From: JAAEQG01 sp023133475
Lineage (GTDB): Bacteria; Planctomycetota; Phycisphaerae; UBA1845
Direction of reading: 5' to 3'
Length of the DNA stretch: 5,785 nucleotides
Assembly: GCA_030631415.1 (NCBI GenBank)
Contig: DAOVLE010000276.1
Span: forward strand, 1 to 5,785
Each line of letters opens with the position of its first letter. Positions within the stretch are counted from its first letter, which is position 1. The position numbers were made by a program, and so were the translations under genes. The notes under the pieces were generated by a model. The model was not told the origin of the DNA. It did no database searches and worked only from the letters and a program-made list of their open reading frames with translations. Below are positions 1 to 5,466 of this stretch, piece by piece.

Positions 1-186
1 CGCGTGGGCCGCGACACCAAGTCGTTTCCTATCTGGGAGAACTGGAACCCGGTGAGCGAGCGGCTTGGGCCAACGTGGGACGCGTCATCAAGCAGCCACG
101 GCAGACTCAACTGCGATTGTTCGACACGCCGATACCGCCTGGGAGAGCCAACATGGAACAATGAGGAACCCGAATGTAGTCAATAA
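1..186 (+). CDS. Possible 3' end of a plus-strand gene cut by the left window edge
   Basis: Frame 1 is open from the first base to a TAA stop at 184-186 and encodes about 61 residues. The first half has a protein-like composition (for example WENWNPVSERLGPTW); the last 30 residues are Arg/Cys/Asn-rich and less convincing. A GTG codon at base 4 exists, but no ribosome binding site can be checked because the window begins there, so a gene truncated at its 5' side is more likely than a complete 60-residue one. It would overlap tail-to-tail with the minus-strand gene at 88-489 for 99 bases, which is long for two real genes, so one of the two C-termini may be spurious. No family is recognised. The call is weak. 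Confidence 0.25.
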   Translation, partial: RVGRDTKSFPIWENWNPVSERLGPTWDASSSSHGRLNCDCSTRRYRLGEPTWNNEEPECSQ

Positions 187-489
187 CTTCCACCCAAAAT
201 CGGCCCTGGCGCTATCAAAAGCATCGGTCTCGCCACGTAACTGGCCAACTTGGGCTAACTTCGTCGCCAGATCGTGTGTCTGCCACTCTTCGAAGCAGTG
301 CTCCAAAATACGGAGATGGCCGACCGGCGAACCGCCTTTGATTCGCGCATAGTCCAGCGTCTCCCGCACGAAAGTGAATTGCTCCAGATTGAGTCGCCTT
401 AGAAGCCTCCCCAGCTGGTGCGTCTCATCGGGCGTCATGGTGCGGAGGATCGTTTCTACTTCCTCGACGGTGCCTTGGAGCGTCTGCAC
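88..489 (-). CDS. Hypothetical protein, 133 aa, GTG start
   Basis: The gene starts with GTG at 489-487. Upstream on the minus strand, an AGGGAG motif about 6 bases before the GTG makes a credible ribosome binding site and decides this start. Residues 1 to about 95 look soluble and helical, with many Glu, Leu and Arg (LGRLLRRLNLEQFTFVRETL is typical), and no enzyme motif is visible. Residues about 100-125 are more hydrophobic (KLLTTFGFLIVPCWL) and could be a poor membrane segment or a region read past the true end of the fold. It lies 37 bases downstream of the gene at 527-805 on the same strand, so the two are probably co-transcribed. The family is not recognised. The C-terminal third overlaps the weak plus-strand candidate at 1-186, which lowers confidence in that part only. 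Confidence 0.6.
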   Translation of the reverse strand: MQTLQGTVEEVETILRTMTPDETHQLGRLLRRLNLEQFTFVRETLDYARIKGGSPVGHLRILEHCFEEWQTHDLATKLAQVGQLRGETDAFDSARADFGWKLLTTFGFLIVPCWLSQAVSACRTIAVESAVAA

Positions 490-526
490 GAATTTCTCCC
501 TTTTCAGAATGTGCCGAGCGCACGAT

Positions 527-805
527 CTACCGACTGTTGGACCAGCCTGGCATCATCAAGTGGCGCACGGCAGCCGCGGTCTCGTTCGCCTCTCGGTCGA
601 ACAGCTCACGGACAAATTCACACGGCTCGACAAGCTGTATTGTCAGCTCTTCGCCGCCATCCATCAGTTGTAGCTCGACAACGTAGTCCGCGCAGTCGAG
701 GGCGCTGACGCTGCCGAAGACCGGCCTGTCTCCCCCAGGGCCGGACAAACGGCGCACGAACCAGCCGACCCCAGTCGGAGAGCGAGCGATTCGAAGGATA
801 TCCAT
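527..805 (-). CDS. Hypothetical protein, 92 aa
   Basis: The ATG at 805-803 is preceded on the minus strand by GGAGG with an 8-base spacer, a strong ribosome binding site that supports the start; the stop is TAG at 529-527. The protein is small, without signal peptide or membrane segment. Residues about 1-60 alternate hydrophobic and polar residues with Gly/Pro turns (MDILRIARSPTGVGWFVRRL, then YVVELQLMDGGEELTIQLVE), which suggests a small beta-rich fold followed by a helix (CEFVRELFDREANETAAAVRHLM). I do not recognise the family. Together with the gene at 88-489 it forms a probable two-gene unit, separated from the chemotaxis block by about 177 non-coding bases. Confidence 0.65.
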   Translation of the reverse strand: MDILRIARSPTGVGWFVRRLSGPGGDRPVFGSVSALDCADYVVELQLMDGGEELTIQLVEPCEFVRELFDREANETAAAVRHLMMPGWSNSR

Positions 806-982
806 GCCCTATTCCTCCGTTGGCTCTTTGTGCTCTGTGGCCGTGATTCCGCGGATCGATCGGGAATCAAGTACTCGATGGTGCGGGCTGCGCTGCCTGC
901 AAGCCTGCAACGGCGACCAACTCGACTCTGTCACGTCCGGCCTGTTTTGATTACATGGCCTCGTCGGCGTTCAACTCCCGTC
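806..982. other. Intergenic region between the chemotaxis operon and the two small hypothetical genes
   Basis: No reading frame here looks coding. The stretch must contain the end of the cheW-orf107 transcript and the promoter of the 527-805 gene, but I see neither a GC hairpin with a T run nor a clear -35/-10 pair. Two small structures are visible. One is the inverted repeat TGATTCC (844-850) / GGAATCA (863-869) enclosing the self-complementary CGATCG, a possible operator 39-64 bases upstream of the ATG. The other is a perfect tandem duplication of GCCTGCAA at 895-902 and 903-910. Confidence 0.5.
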
Positions 983-1306
983 TCAGGCCGGCGAAACCCC
1001 GGCCGCCGCCGCGTCTTCGTAAAGGTGCGAGTACTTCATCACTTCCGTACCCAATGACGCCTGCAGATGCTCCAAATGCTCCAGCTTGGCCAGCAATTCG
1101 CGAGAGGTGCCCCGGAACTCGGGATGCCGTTCGACAAGCGAAGCCAGCATCTCGTGCGCTTGGCCCAGCGCGACACTCAGATCGGTGTGCTGTTCCGACA
1201 GCAGTGCTAGGTCGCCGAGCTTTTCACCGATCCCGGCCGTGAACTCTTCAATACGGCGCTGGACCTGCTCGGGCGTGACATCGGCCCACTCTTGCTCTCC
1301 CATCAT
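983..1306 (-). CDS. Small helical protein of unknown function, translationally coupled to cheW, 107 aa
   Basis: The start ATG (1306-1304) overlaps the cheW stop codon in an ATGA junction, so the gene is very likely co-translated with cheW. An AGGAGA motif on the minus strand sits 6 bases before this ATG, and a second in-frame ATG follows immediately at 1303-1301. The product is acidic and almost wholly helical in appearance: residues about 10-90 have regularly spaced Leu, Ala and Glu (RRIEEFTAGIGEKLGDLALL, then LLAKLEHLEHLQASLGTEVM), compatible with a coiled coil or small helical bundle. It has no Trp-rich core, signal peptide or membrane segment. I recognise no CheX, CheC, CheD or CheZ motif. 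Given its position it may act on the receptor-CheW array or on a Che phosphatase step, but that is inference from context only. Confidence 0.75.
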   Translation of the reverse strand: MMGEQEWADVTPEQVQRRIEEFTAGIGEKLGDLALLSEQHTDLSVALGQAHEMLASLVERHPEFRGTSRELLAKLEHLEHLQASLGTEVMKYSHLYEDAAAAGVSPA

Positions 1307-1899
1307 GTGCGGTCTCCTGAAGTTGGCACAACGCTCCGCGCCTGCGCCTGGGACGCAACCGTATCGGACAGCGGGGTGGAATCCGCCCGTACGGCGGCTT
1401 CGAGTTCGGTGAGTTCGTCCCCGCTAAGCACCTTGTCGATGTCGAGTAGAATCTTGACGGCATCATCCACCTTGCCCAGCCCCAGGATGAAGGAGGTATC
1501 CACTGATCCGTCCAGTGACGGAGGCGGCTCGATGTTGTCGCCGGTGATGTCCAGCACCTCGGAGACGGCATCGACGATGATGCCGATCTCCTTGCCCACG
1601 TCGGCCACGATGATGCAGGTCTGATCGGTGTGTTCGATCTCGTCGAAGCCGAACTTCAGGCGAAGATCGATGACCGAGGTAACCTTCCCTCGCAGATTGA
1701 TCACGCCTTTCATGTACGCAGGCATCCGGGGAATGGAGGTGATGTTCATGATCCCATTGATCTCGCGCACTTTCAGAATCTCGACTCCGTATTCCTCGTC
1801 AGCCAGCTTGAAGGTCAGATACTTGCCGCCCCTGTCGCTGCTTGTTTCCCTGGCCTGCGCGACGGTGGTTTTGGTTCTCTCTGGGAGCGTCGTTTCCAT
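1303..1899 (-). CDS. cheW: CheW-type chemotaxis coupling protein, 198 aa
   Basis: CheW is the cytoplasmic adaptor that links methyl-accepting receptors to the histidine kinase CheA. The CheW/SH3-like domain spans residues about 25-160, beginning with KYLTFKLADEEYGVEILKV and followed by the family's most conserved stretch, MKGVINLRGKVTSVIDLR (residues 63-80). IIVDAVSEVLDI (107-118), with the downstream GLGKVDDAVKILLDID segment, closes the fold. The protein is longer than the usual 150-165 residues because of a polar N-terminal extension of about 24 residues and a Ser/Ala/Thr-rich tail from about 161. The ATG at 1899 is the first after an in-frame TGA; the ribosome binding site is only modest (GAAAGG at 1915-1910, 10-base spacer). 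It lies 119 bases downstream of the receptor gene and overlaps orf107 by ATGA. No kinase domain is attached, so it is CheW and not CheA or CheV. Confidence 0.96.
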   Translation of the reverse strand: METTLPERTKTTVAQARETSSDRGGKYLTFKLADEEYGVEILKVREINGIMNITSIPRMPAYMKGVINLRGKVTSVIDLRLKFGFDEIEHTDQTCIIVADVGKEIGIIVDAVSEVLDITGDNIEPPPSLDGSVDTSFILGLGKVDDAVKILLDIDKVLSGDELTELEAAVRADSTPLSDTVASQAQARSVVPTSGDRT

Positions 1900-1919
1900 C
1901 TTGCTTTCGCCTTTCTGTC

Positions 1920-1935
1920 AAACGCGGGCGCGTTT
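1920..1935 (-). promoter_or_regulatory. Short hairpin just upstream of the cheW ribosome binding site
   Basis: AAACGCG (1920-1926) and CGCGTTT (1929-1935) are perfectly complementary with two bases between them. Two bases is too tight for an RNA loop, so the innermost pair or two must open. It lies 4 bases upstream of the weak cheW GAAAGG motif (1910-1915) and may influence cheW translation or the stability of the mRNA 5' end. The role is inferred; the complementarity is seen directly. Confidence 0.4.
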
Positions 1936-1955
1936 ACGTTTAAGGAGGTCAGGTG

Positions 1956-1995
1956 GGGCGAACGCCGAGAAACTCGCGGAAACCGGCGTTCGCCC
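1956..1995 (-). terminator. Strong intercistronic hairpin between the receptor gene and cheW (no T run)
   Basis: GGGCGAACGCCG (1956-1967) and CGGCGTTCGCCC (1984-1995) form a perfect 12-base-pair, GC-rich stem with a 16-base loop. It starts 23 bases past the receptor stop codon. On the minus strand it is followed by CACCTGACC rather than a run of T, so it is not a classical intrinsic terminator. It could be a partial terminator, a 3' stabiliser of the mcp message, or a processing site that separates mcp and cheW levels. Confidence 0.55.
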
Positions 1996-2018
1996 TCAAC
2001 CATGACACTAAGCGTGCT

Positions 2019-4439
2019 TCAGAACTCGTTCAATTTGTCGTCGTCATCGCCGAGCGACAGAAATTCCTCCGAAGATGCGCCCTTGTTGCCGCCTGCCATT
2101 GCAGCAACCGGTTTGGTGTGCGACTCGCTACGGAGATGGGCGACCTTGATGTTGGAAGCGTTCTTTTTCTTCTGGTTCGTGGCAGCAGGCGTCGTTCGTG
2201 TGCCCGAACCGTGGGCTTGGTTGGCCCCCCTGACCAACACGACCAACTCGTCCACCAGGGCGTTGGTCGCCGTGGCTTGGGCACTCAACTGCTCGGCCGC
2301 GGAGGCCGACTCCTCGGCTCCGGCGGCGTTCTGCTGCGTCACCTTGTCCATCTGCGCCACGGCGGTGTTGACCTGATCGACGCCCTGGGCCTGTTCCTGG
2401 CTGGCCTGGGCGATGCCGGTGATCAGTTCCGATACGCTCTTGACGTCCACAACGATCGCTTCCAATGCCGTGCCGACCTCGCCGGAGATTTTGACACCTT
2501 CCTGGCTGCGCTGCGTCGAGTTTGTGATGAGATCGTTGATCTCCTTCGCGGCGCCCGCCGAGCGTTGGGCCAGGTTTCGCACTTCCTCGGCTACCACGGC
2601 GAAACCCTTCCCGTGTTCGCCCGCCCGGGCGGCTTCGACCGCCGCGTTCAGAGCCAGCAGATTGGTCTGGAACGCGATCTCTTCGATCACCTTGAGTATC
2701 TTGCTGATCTGATCGCTGGCGTCGCTGATCCCTTGGGTGGCCTCGTTGAGTTGGCCAACGATGACGCCTCCGTGGTCGGCACCATCGCGGGCCTTGCTCG
2801 AAAGCTCTTTGGCCTGTTGCGAGTTCTCCGCGTTGGTCCGCGTCATGGCGGCCACCTGCTCCAACGCGCTGGAGGTCTCTTCGAGCGACGAGGCCTGCTC
2901 GGAAGCCCCCTCGGCCAACTGCTGGGACGCGGTGGACACCTGCCCCGCGGCATCATTGACTTGCGTCATGCCCTCGGTCATCCCGTCGATGATCCGATTG
3001 AAGGTATCTCCGGTGTCCTTCAATTCCGCATTACTGAAAGCCTTCAACCCCTGGAATATCTCCTTCAACGGCTTGGTGATGCTGCGGGTCATAATCATAG
3101 CGGTCACAATGCCCACTATAACGCCGACCACCAGGGCGATTACAATGATCGTTATGGAACTGGCAACGATACCGCTGACAGTGGCGGCGGCCTCGTCTGA
3201 GCTTTTCCAGGCATCGTTTTCCGCCGCCTGAGCGGTGGTCAGGACGTTTTCGCCAAGCTCCTTCATCTGGGGCAGGATGGTCTTATATAGCTCGTTATCG
3301 TTTCCCACCCATGACTTGGCGGCGGCCAGGTACGCTTCCGCTGCTTTCTCGGCCCGCGCGATCCGTTCCTCATCTTCATTTGTCAGAGACACCTTGCGCA
3401 GATCATCCAGAAGGGTGCCCATCTCTCCAAGGAACTTGTTGAGATCGGTCCAAGCCTGTTCGCTTCGCGTGAGCATGTAGTCTCTTTCCCGCAGCCGGGT
3501 TCGGTAGGCGGTTTGGTTCACCTGAGCAACGAGGAATACCGAATCGGCGATCTTGTCGGTCTGGACCTGCTTGGCCTCCAGATAGCCGGCGGCAGCCCGC
3601 GATACGATGCTGCCGGCCTTGTCCATCGACTTGGCCAGTTCAGCCAACTGCGTGCTGTCCGCGTCGCGCTCCAACTCCTTGACCCAGGTCTTGGCCATTT
3701 CGAGATAGCGTTGCGACTCCTGGCGGGCATCGGCAATCTGCTTCTGTTCGGCGGCGTTGGGGTTCAGCTTCTCCAGCTTGTCATAGGACTCCAGAAGGAC
3801 GGCGATGTTCTGGTCAACCATGCGGAGCACGTCGGCGTGCCTTTGTTCCTTGGAAAGCATGTAAGCTTTGACGCCCATCCGCGTCTGTAATGCCACAGCA
3901 TTGATGCAGTTGACAACCGCGAGGGCATCGGCGGCTTCCAAGTACTCGCCCTTCTTGACCTTCACGTAGCCACGGGCTTCTTTGCTGACCGCCTGCCCCG
4001 TGTCATTCATTTTCTGGGCCGCGGTTTTGTTGTTTTTCATGGTCGCTACGCCCTGTTCGTACAATCGGCCGTACTGAGCGGCGATCGTGCGAACCTCCTT
4101 GGACTTTTCGGCCAGAGCGTCGTCGTCGAACTCCCTGGCTACCTTGTCCACCTCGTCGAGGTTCGACATCAGGCCCGCCAGTTTCTCCTTGGCCCGCTGA
4201 TGGATCTCGTCCTTCTCGTAGAGGACGTAGTTCTTCTCCTCCAGGACGCACTCGAACGCCGAACGTCCGACGCCCACGACATATTTCGCGGCGGGCAGGT
4301 TGTGGTTGTTGAGCTCGGCCACGGTGGCATCCACCCGGCTGAACATGACATAGCCGATGCCGCCCAAGGCCACCACAACCGCCACGACGGCACCAAACCC
4401 GAGTGCCAACTTGGTCGCTAGTCTCATGTTTCTGAACAT
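2019..4439 (-). CDS. Methyl-accepting chemotaxis protein with a large all-helical sensor domain, 806 aa
   Basis: This is a transmembrane chemoreceptor that should control CheA through CheW. The first membrane segment is at residues about 11-33 and the second at about 421-450. Between them lies a roughly 385-residue helical extracytoplasmic region made of three related units of about 125 residues. These carry the matching motifs KNYVLYEK (Y71), KAYMLSKE (Y193) and RDYMLTRS (Y321), plus YLEMAKTW and YLAAAKSW in units two and three. This resembles, but exceeds, the two-module HBM sensor. A shortened HAMP-like stretch (453-494) follows, then the signalling hairpin: methylation-like sites ASSLEETSSA (516-525) and AAGAEESASA (705-714), and a tip with IAFQTNLLALNAAVEAARAG (588-607). 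Spacing between sites and tip equals that of E. coli Tsr, so a 36H-type hairpin is likely. Residues 740-806 are a flexible acidic tail. The ATG at 4439 has AAGGG 8 bases upstream; Met5 is an alternative. A ligand cannot be deduced. Confidence 0.96.
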   Translation of the reverse strand: MFRNMRLATKLALGFGAVVAVVVALGGIGYVMFSRVDATVAELNNHNLPAAKYVVGVGRSAFECVLEEKNYVLYEKDEIHQRAKEKLAGLMSNLDEVDKVAREFDDDALAEKSKEVRTIAAQYGRLYEQGVATMKNNKTAAQKMNDTGQAVSKEARGYVKVKKGEYLEAADALAVVNCINAVALQTRMGVKAYMLSKEQRHADVLRMVDQNIAVLLESYDKLEKLNPNAAEQKQIADARQESQRYLEMAKTWVKELERDADSTQLAELAKSMDKAGSIVSRAAAGYLEAKQVQTDKIADSVFLVAQVNQTAYRTRLRERDYMLTRSEQAWTDLNKFLGEMGTLLDDLRKVSLTNEDEERIARAEKAAEAYLAAAKSWVGNDNELYKTILPQMKELGENVLTTAQAAENDAWKSSDEAAATVSGIVASSITIIVIALVVGVIVGIVTAMIMTRSITKPLKEIFQGLKAFSNAELKDTGDTFNRIIDGMTEGMTQVNDAAGQVSTASQQLAEGASEQASSLEETSSALEQVAAMTRTNAENSQQAKELSSKARDGADHGGVIVGQLNEATQGISDASDQISKILKVIEEIAFQTNLLALNAAVEAARAGEHGKGFAVVAEEVRNLAQRSAGAAKEINDLITNSTQRSQEGVKISGEVGTALEAIVVDVKSVSELITGIAQASQEQAQGVDQVNTAVAQMDKVTQQNAAGAEESASAAEQLSAQATATNALVDELVVLVRGANQAHGSGTRTTPAATNQKKKNASNIKVAHLRSESHTKPVAAMAGGNKGASSEEFLSLGDDDDKLNEF

Positions 4440-4483
4440 GCTCTACACCCTTTCAAAAGTACCCTGGAATCATCTTCAGTTTG

Positions 4484-4548
4484 CAGATCGGTTCGGACGG
4501 GAAGCCGCTGAACGGGGTTTATGCTGGCGAGACTAGGGTAATCCCTAG
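4484..4548 (-). promoter_or_regulatory. Conserved upstream element, copy 1 (receptor operon), with an 18-base operator-like dyad
   Basis: This stretch lies 45-109 bases upstream of the receptor ATG. It aligns without gaps to 5382-5446 upstream of the response regulator gene, with 49 of 65 identical bases, including a 15-base identical block CAGATCGGTTCGGAC (plus-strand sense). Its distal end, extended by one base, is the dyad ACTAGGGTAATCCCTAGT (4532-4549) with 7 of 9 symmetric pairs. The orientation relative to the downstream gene is the same in both copies. I infer a shared promoter/operator, plausibly bound by the FixJ-type regulator encoded at 4661-5275. No convincing sigma-70, sigma-54 or sigma-28 hexamers could be placed. 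Confidence 0.65.
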
Positions 4549-4664
4549 TATGGCAGCGCTACTTTGCCCCCGAACTCCACAACCCGAGGTCGAAAAGGCG
4601 GTTTGCCGACCCGTCGAGACGCAAAACGGTCTCGCCGAAAACGGGACTAGCGCTGTCATACTAG
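4545..4664. repeat. 17-base inverted repeat enclosing a potentially branched structure
   Basis: CTAGTATGGCAGCGCTA (4545-4561) and TAGCGCTGTCATACTAG (4648-4664) are complementary at 16 of 17 positions. The odd pair is G4553/T4656, a G-U wobble in plus-strand RNA but an A-C mismatch in minus-strand RNA. The 86 bases between hold further hairpins: CGAGAC (4615-4620) with GTCTCG (4629-4634), and a GGTC/GACC plus GGC/GCC bulged stem around 4588-4612. The left arm overlaps the receptor operator dyad; the right arm includes the TAG stop of the response regulator. It may serve as an end-of-transcript structure. No target duplication flanks it. Confidence 0.5.
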
Positions 4665-5275
4665 CGACGGTTGGCCTCCAGGACCATTCGCACGAGATCG
4701 ATTACGTTCCGGGCCTGCATCTTGTCCATGATCTTGCGGCGGTGGAACTCGACGGTTTTGTGGCTCAGGCCCAGTGCCAAGGCGATTGCCTTGTTGACCT
4801 CGCCGGCGACTACCAAGTCCAGCACCTCACACTCCCGCACCGTCAGGGAGGCGAGGCGGGCGGCGATGTCGGCCCCCTGAGCCTGCCGCTGTCGGGCTCG
4901 GGCGTCCTGCTCAATAGCCTGGTGGATGCGATCCAACAACTCCTGATCGTTGAACGGCTTTTCGATGAAGTCCAGGGCACCGGCCTTCATGGCCCGGACC
5001 GCAGTTCGTACGTCGCCGTAGCCGGTGACGAAAATAACCGGCAACCCGCTCCCCTGGGCCACGAGCCTCTCCTGTAAGTCCAGGCCGCTCATCTCCGGCA
5101 TACGCACGTCGAGGATCAGGCAACCCGGTCGGGTAGGGTCGCAGGCCTCCTGGAATCCCTGGGCTGAGCCAAAGCTCTCCGCCGACAGCCCCACCGATTC
5201 AAGCAGCCATTGCAATTGCCTGCGTACAGCCTCGTCGTCGTCCACCACAAAGACGGTGGGGACAGATTCCATCAT
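4661..5275 (-). CDS. FixJ/NarL-family response regulator (REC + LuxR-type HTH), 204 aa
   Basis: This is a two-domain transcriptional regulator switched by phosphorylation. Numbering from the second Met, the receiver domain covers residues about 4-120 with an intact active site: acidic cluster VVDDDEA (D11-D13), phospho-acceptor Asp55 in LILDVRMPEMSG, Thr83 in FVTGYGDV and Lys105 in EKPF. A linker rich in Arg, Gln and Ala (121-140) leads to a LuxR-type helix-turn-helix (142-203) with LTVRECEVLDLVVAG, the turn NKAIALALGLSHKTVEFHR and KIMDKMQARNVIDLV, the pattern typical of FixJ. I place the start at the paired ATGs 5275/5272, because AGGGGAG lies 6 and 9 bases upstream of them; an open extension to 5350 lacks such a site and adds residues foreign to the family. 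No cognate histidine kinase is in the window. Its neighbour is the receptor operon, whose upstream region shares an element with its own, suggesting autoregulation and control of that operon. Confidence 0.95.
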   Translation of the reverse strand: MMESVPTVFVVDDDEAVRRQLQWLLESVGLSAESFGSAQGFQEACDPTRPGCLILDVRMPEMSGLDLQERLVAQGSGLPVIFVTGYGDVRTAVRAMKAGALDFIEKPFNDQELLDRIHQAIEQDARARQRQAQGADIAARLASLTVRECEVLDLVVAGEVNKAIALALGLSHKTVEFHRRKIMDKMQARNVIDLVRMVLEANRR

Positions 5276-5381
5276 GAGTGGCTCCCCTGACACAAGGAGG
5301 CGTAAATCCCAGCACGACGGCACACGATGGCAATTCGGCATTACCGGCAAACCGACTACCGCGCGTCTGCTCGATGGCTAC

Positions 5382-5446
5382 CAGATCGGTTCGGACTGGA
5401 GGGACCTGAATGAGGCTTATGCTTGCAGGGCCAGGGTTAACCCCAG
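5382..5446 (-). promoter_or_regulatory. Conserved upstream element, copy 2 (response regulator gene)
   Basis: This copy lies 107-171 bases upstream of the regulator ATG. It matches 4484-4548 at 49 of 65 positions with no gap, offset by exactly 898 bases. The dyad GCCAGGGTTAACCCCAGC (5430-5447, one base past the aligned block) is centred at the same aligned position as the receptor dyad and has a perfect GGGTTAACCC core. Its outermost pair is G-C where the other copy has A-T, so symmetry is kept although the bases changed. The most likely role is a promoter/operator for the regulator gene. Similarity may continue weakly beyond the dyad (GAAC, then an A-rich tract and GCGG) in both regions. Confidence 0.65.
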
Positions 5447-5466
5447 CGGGTTCTGGCCGCGAACGC

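Noticed and set aside
1248..1571. 107-residue minus-strand frame inside cheW
   Set aside because: It overlaps the well-supported cheW in another frame and has low-complexity Arg/Pro/Trp composition.
1953..3200. 415-residue plus-strand open frame antisense to the receptor, preceded by AAGGAGGT
   Set aside because: It is the complement of a clear chemoreceptor signalling domain in a GC-rich gene, where long antisense frames are common. The spacer from AAGGAGGT to the GTG is only 3 bases, and the product resembles no known protein.
4484..4548. Riboswitch (c-di-GMP type) or sigma-54/sigma-28 promoter
   Set aside because: I could not match the conserved riboswitch core in order on either strand, and neither the GG-N10-GC pattern of sigma-54 nor the TAAA-N15-GCCGATAA pattern of sigma-28 fits.
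4545..4664. Miniature transposable element or integron attC site
   Set aside because: No target-site duplication flanks the arms, one arm lies inside the regulator stop codon, and no attC core sites (GTTRRRY-type) are at the ends.
4481..5077. 198-residue plus-strand open frame covering the mcp upstream region and the regulator gene
   Set aside because: Its second half is antisense to the intact response regulator, and its first half covers the operator and inverted repeat. No protein family is recognisable.
5276..5350. N-terminal extension of the response regulator to an upstream start
   Set aside because: The extra residues do not resemble a receiver domain N-terminus, and the AGGGGAG ribosome binding site points to the ATG pair at 5275/5272.
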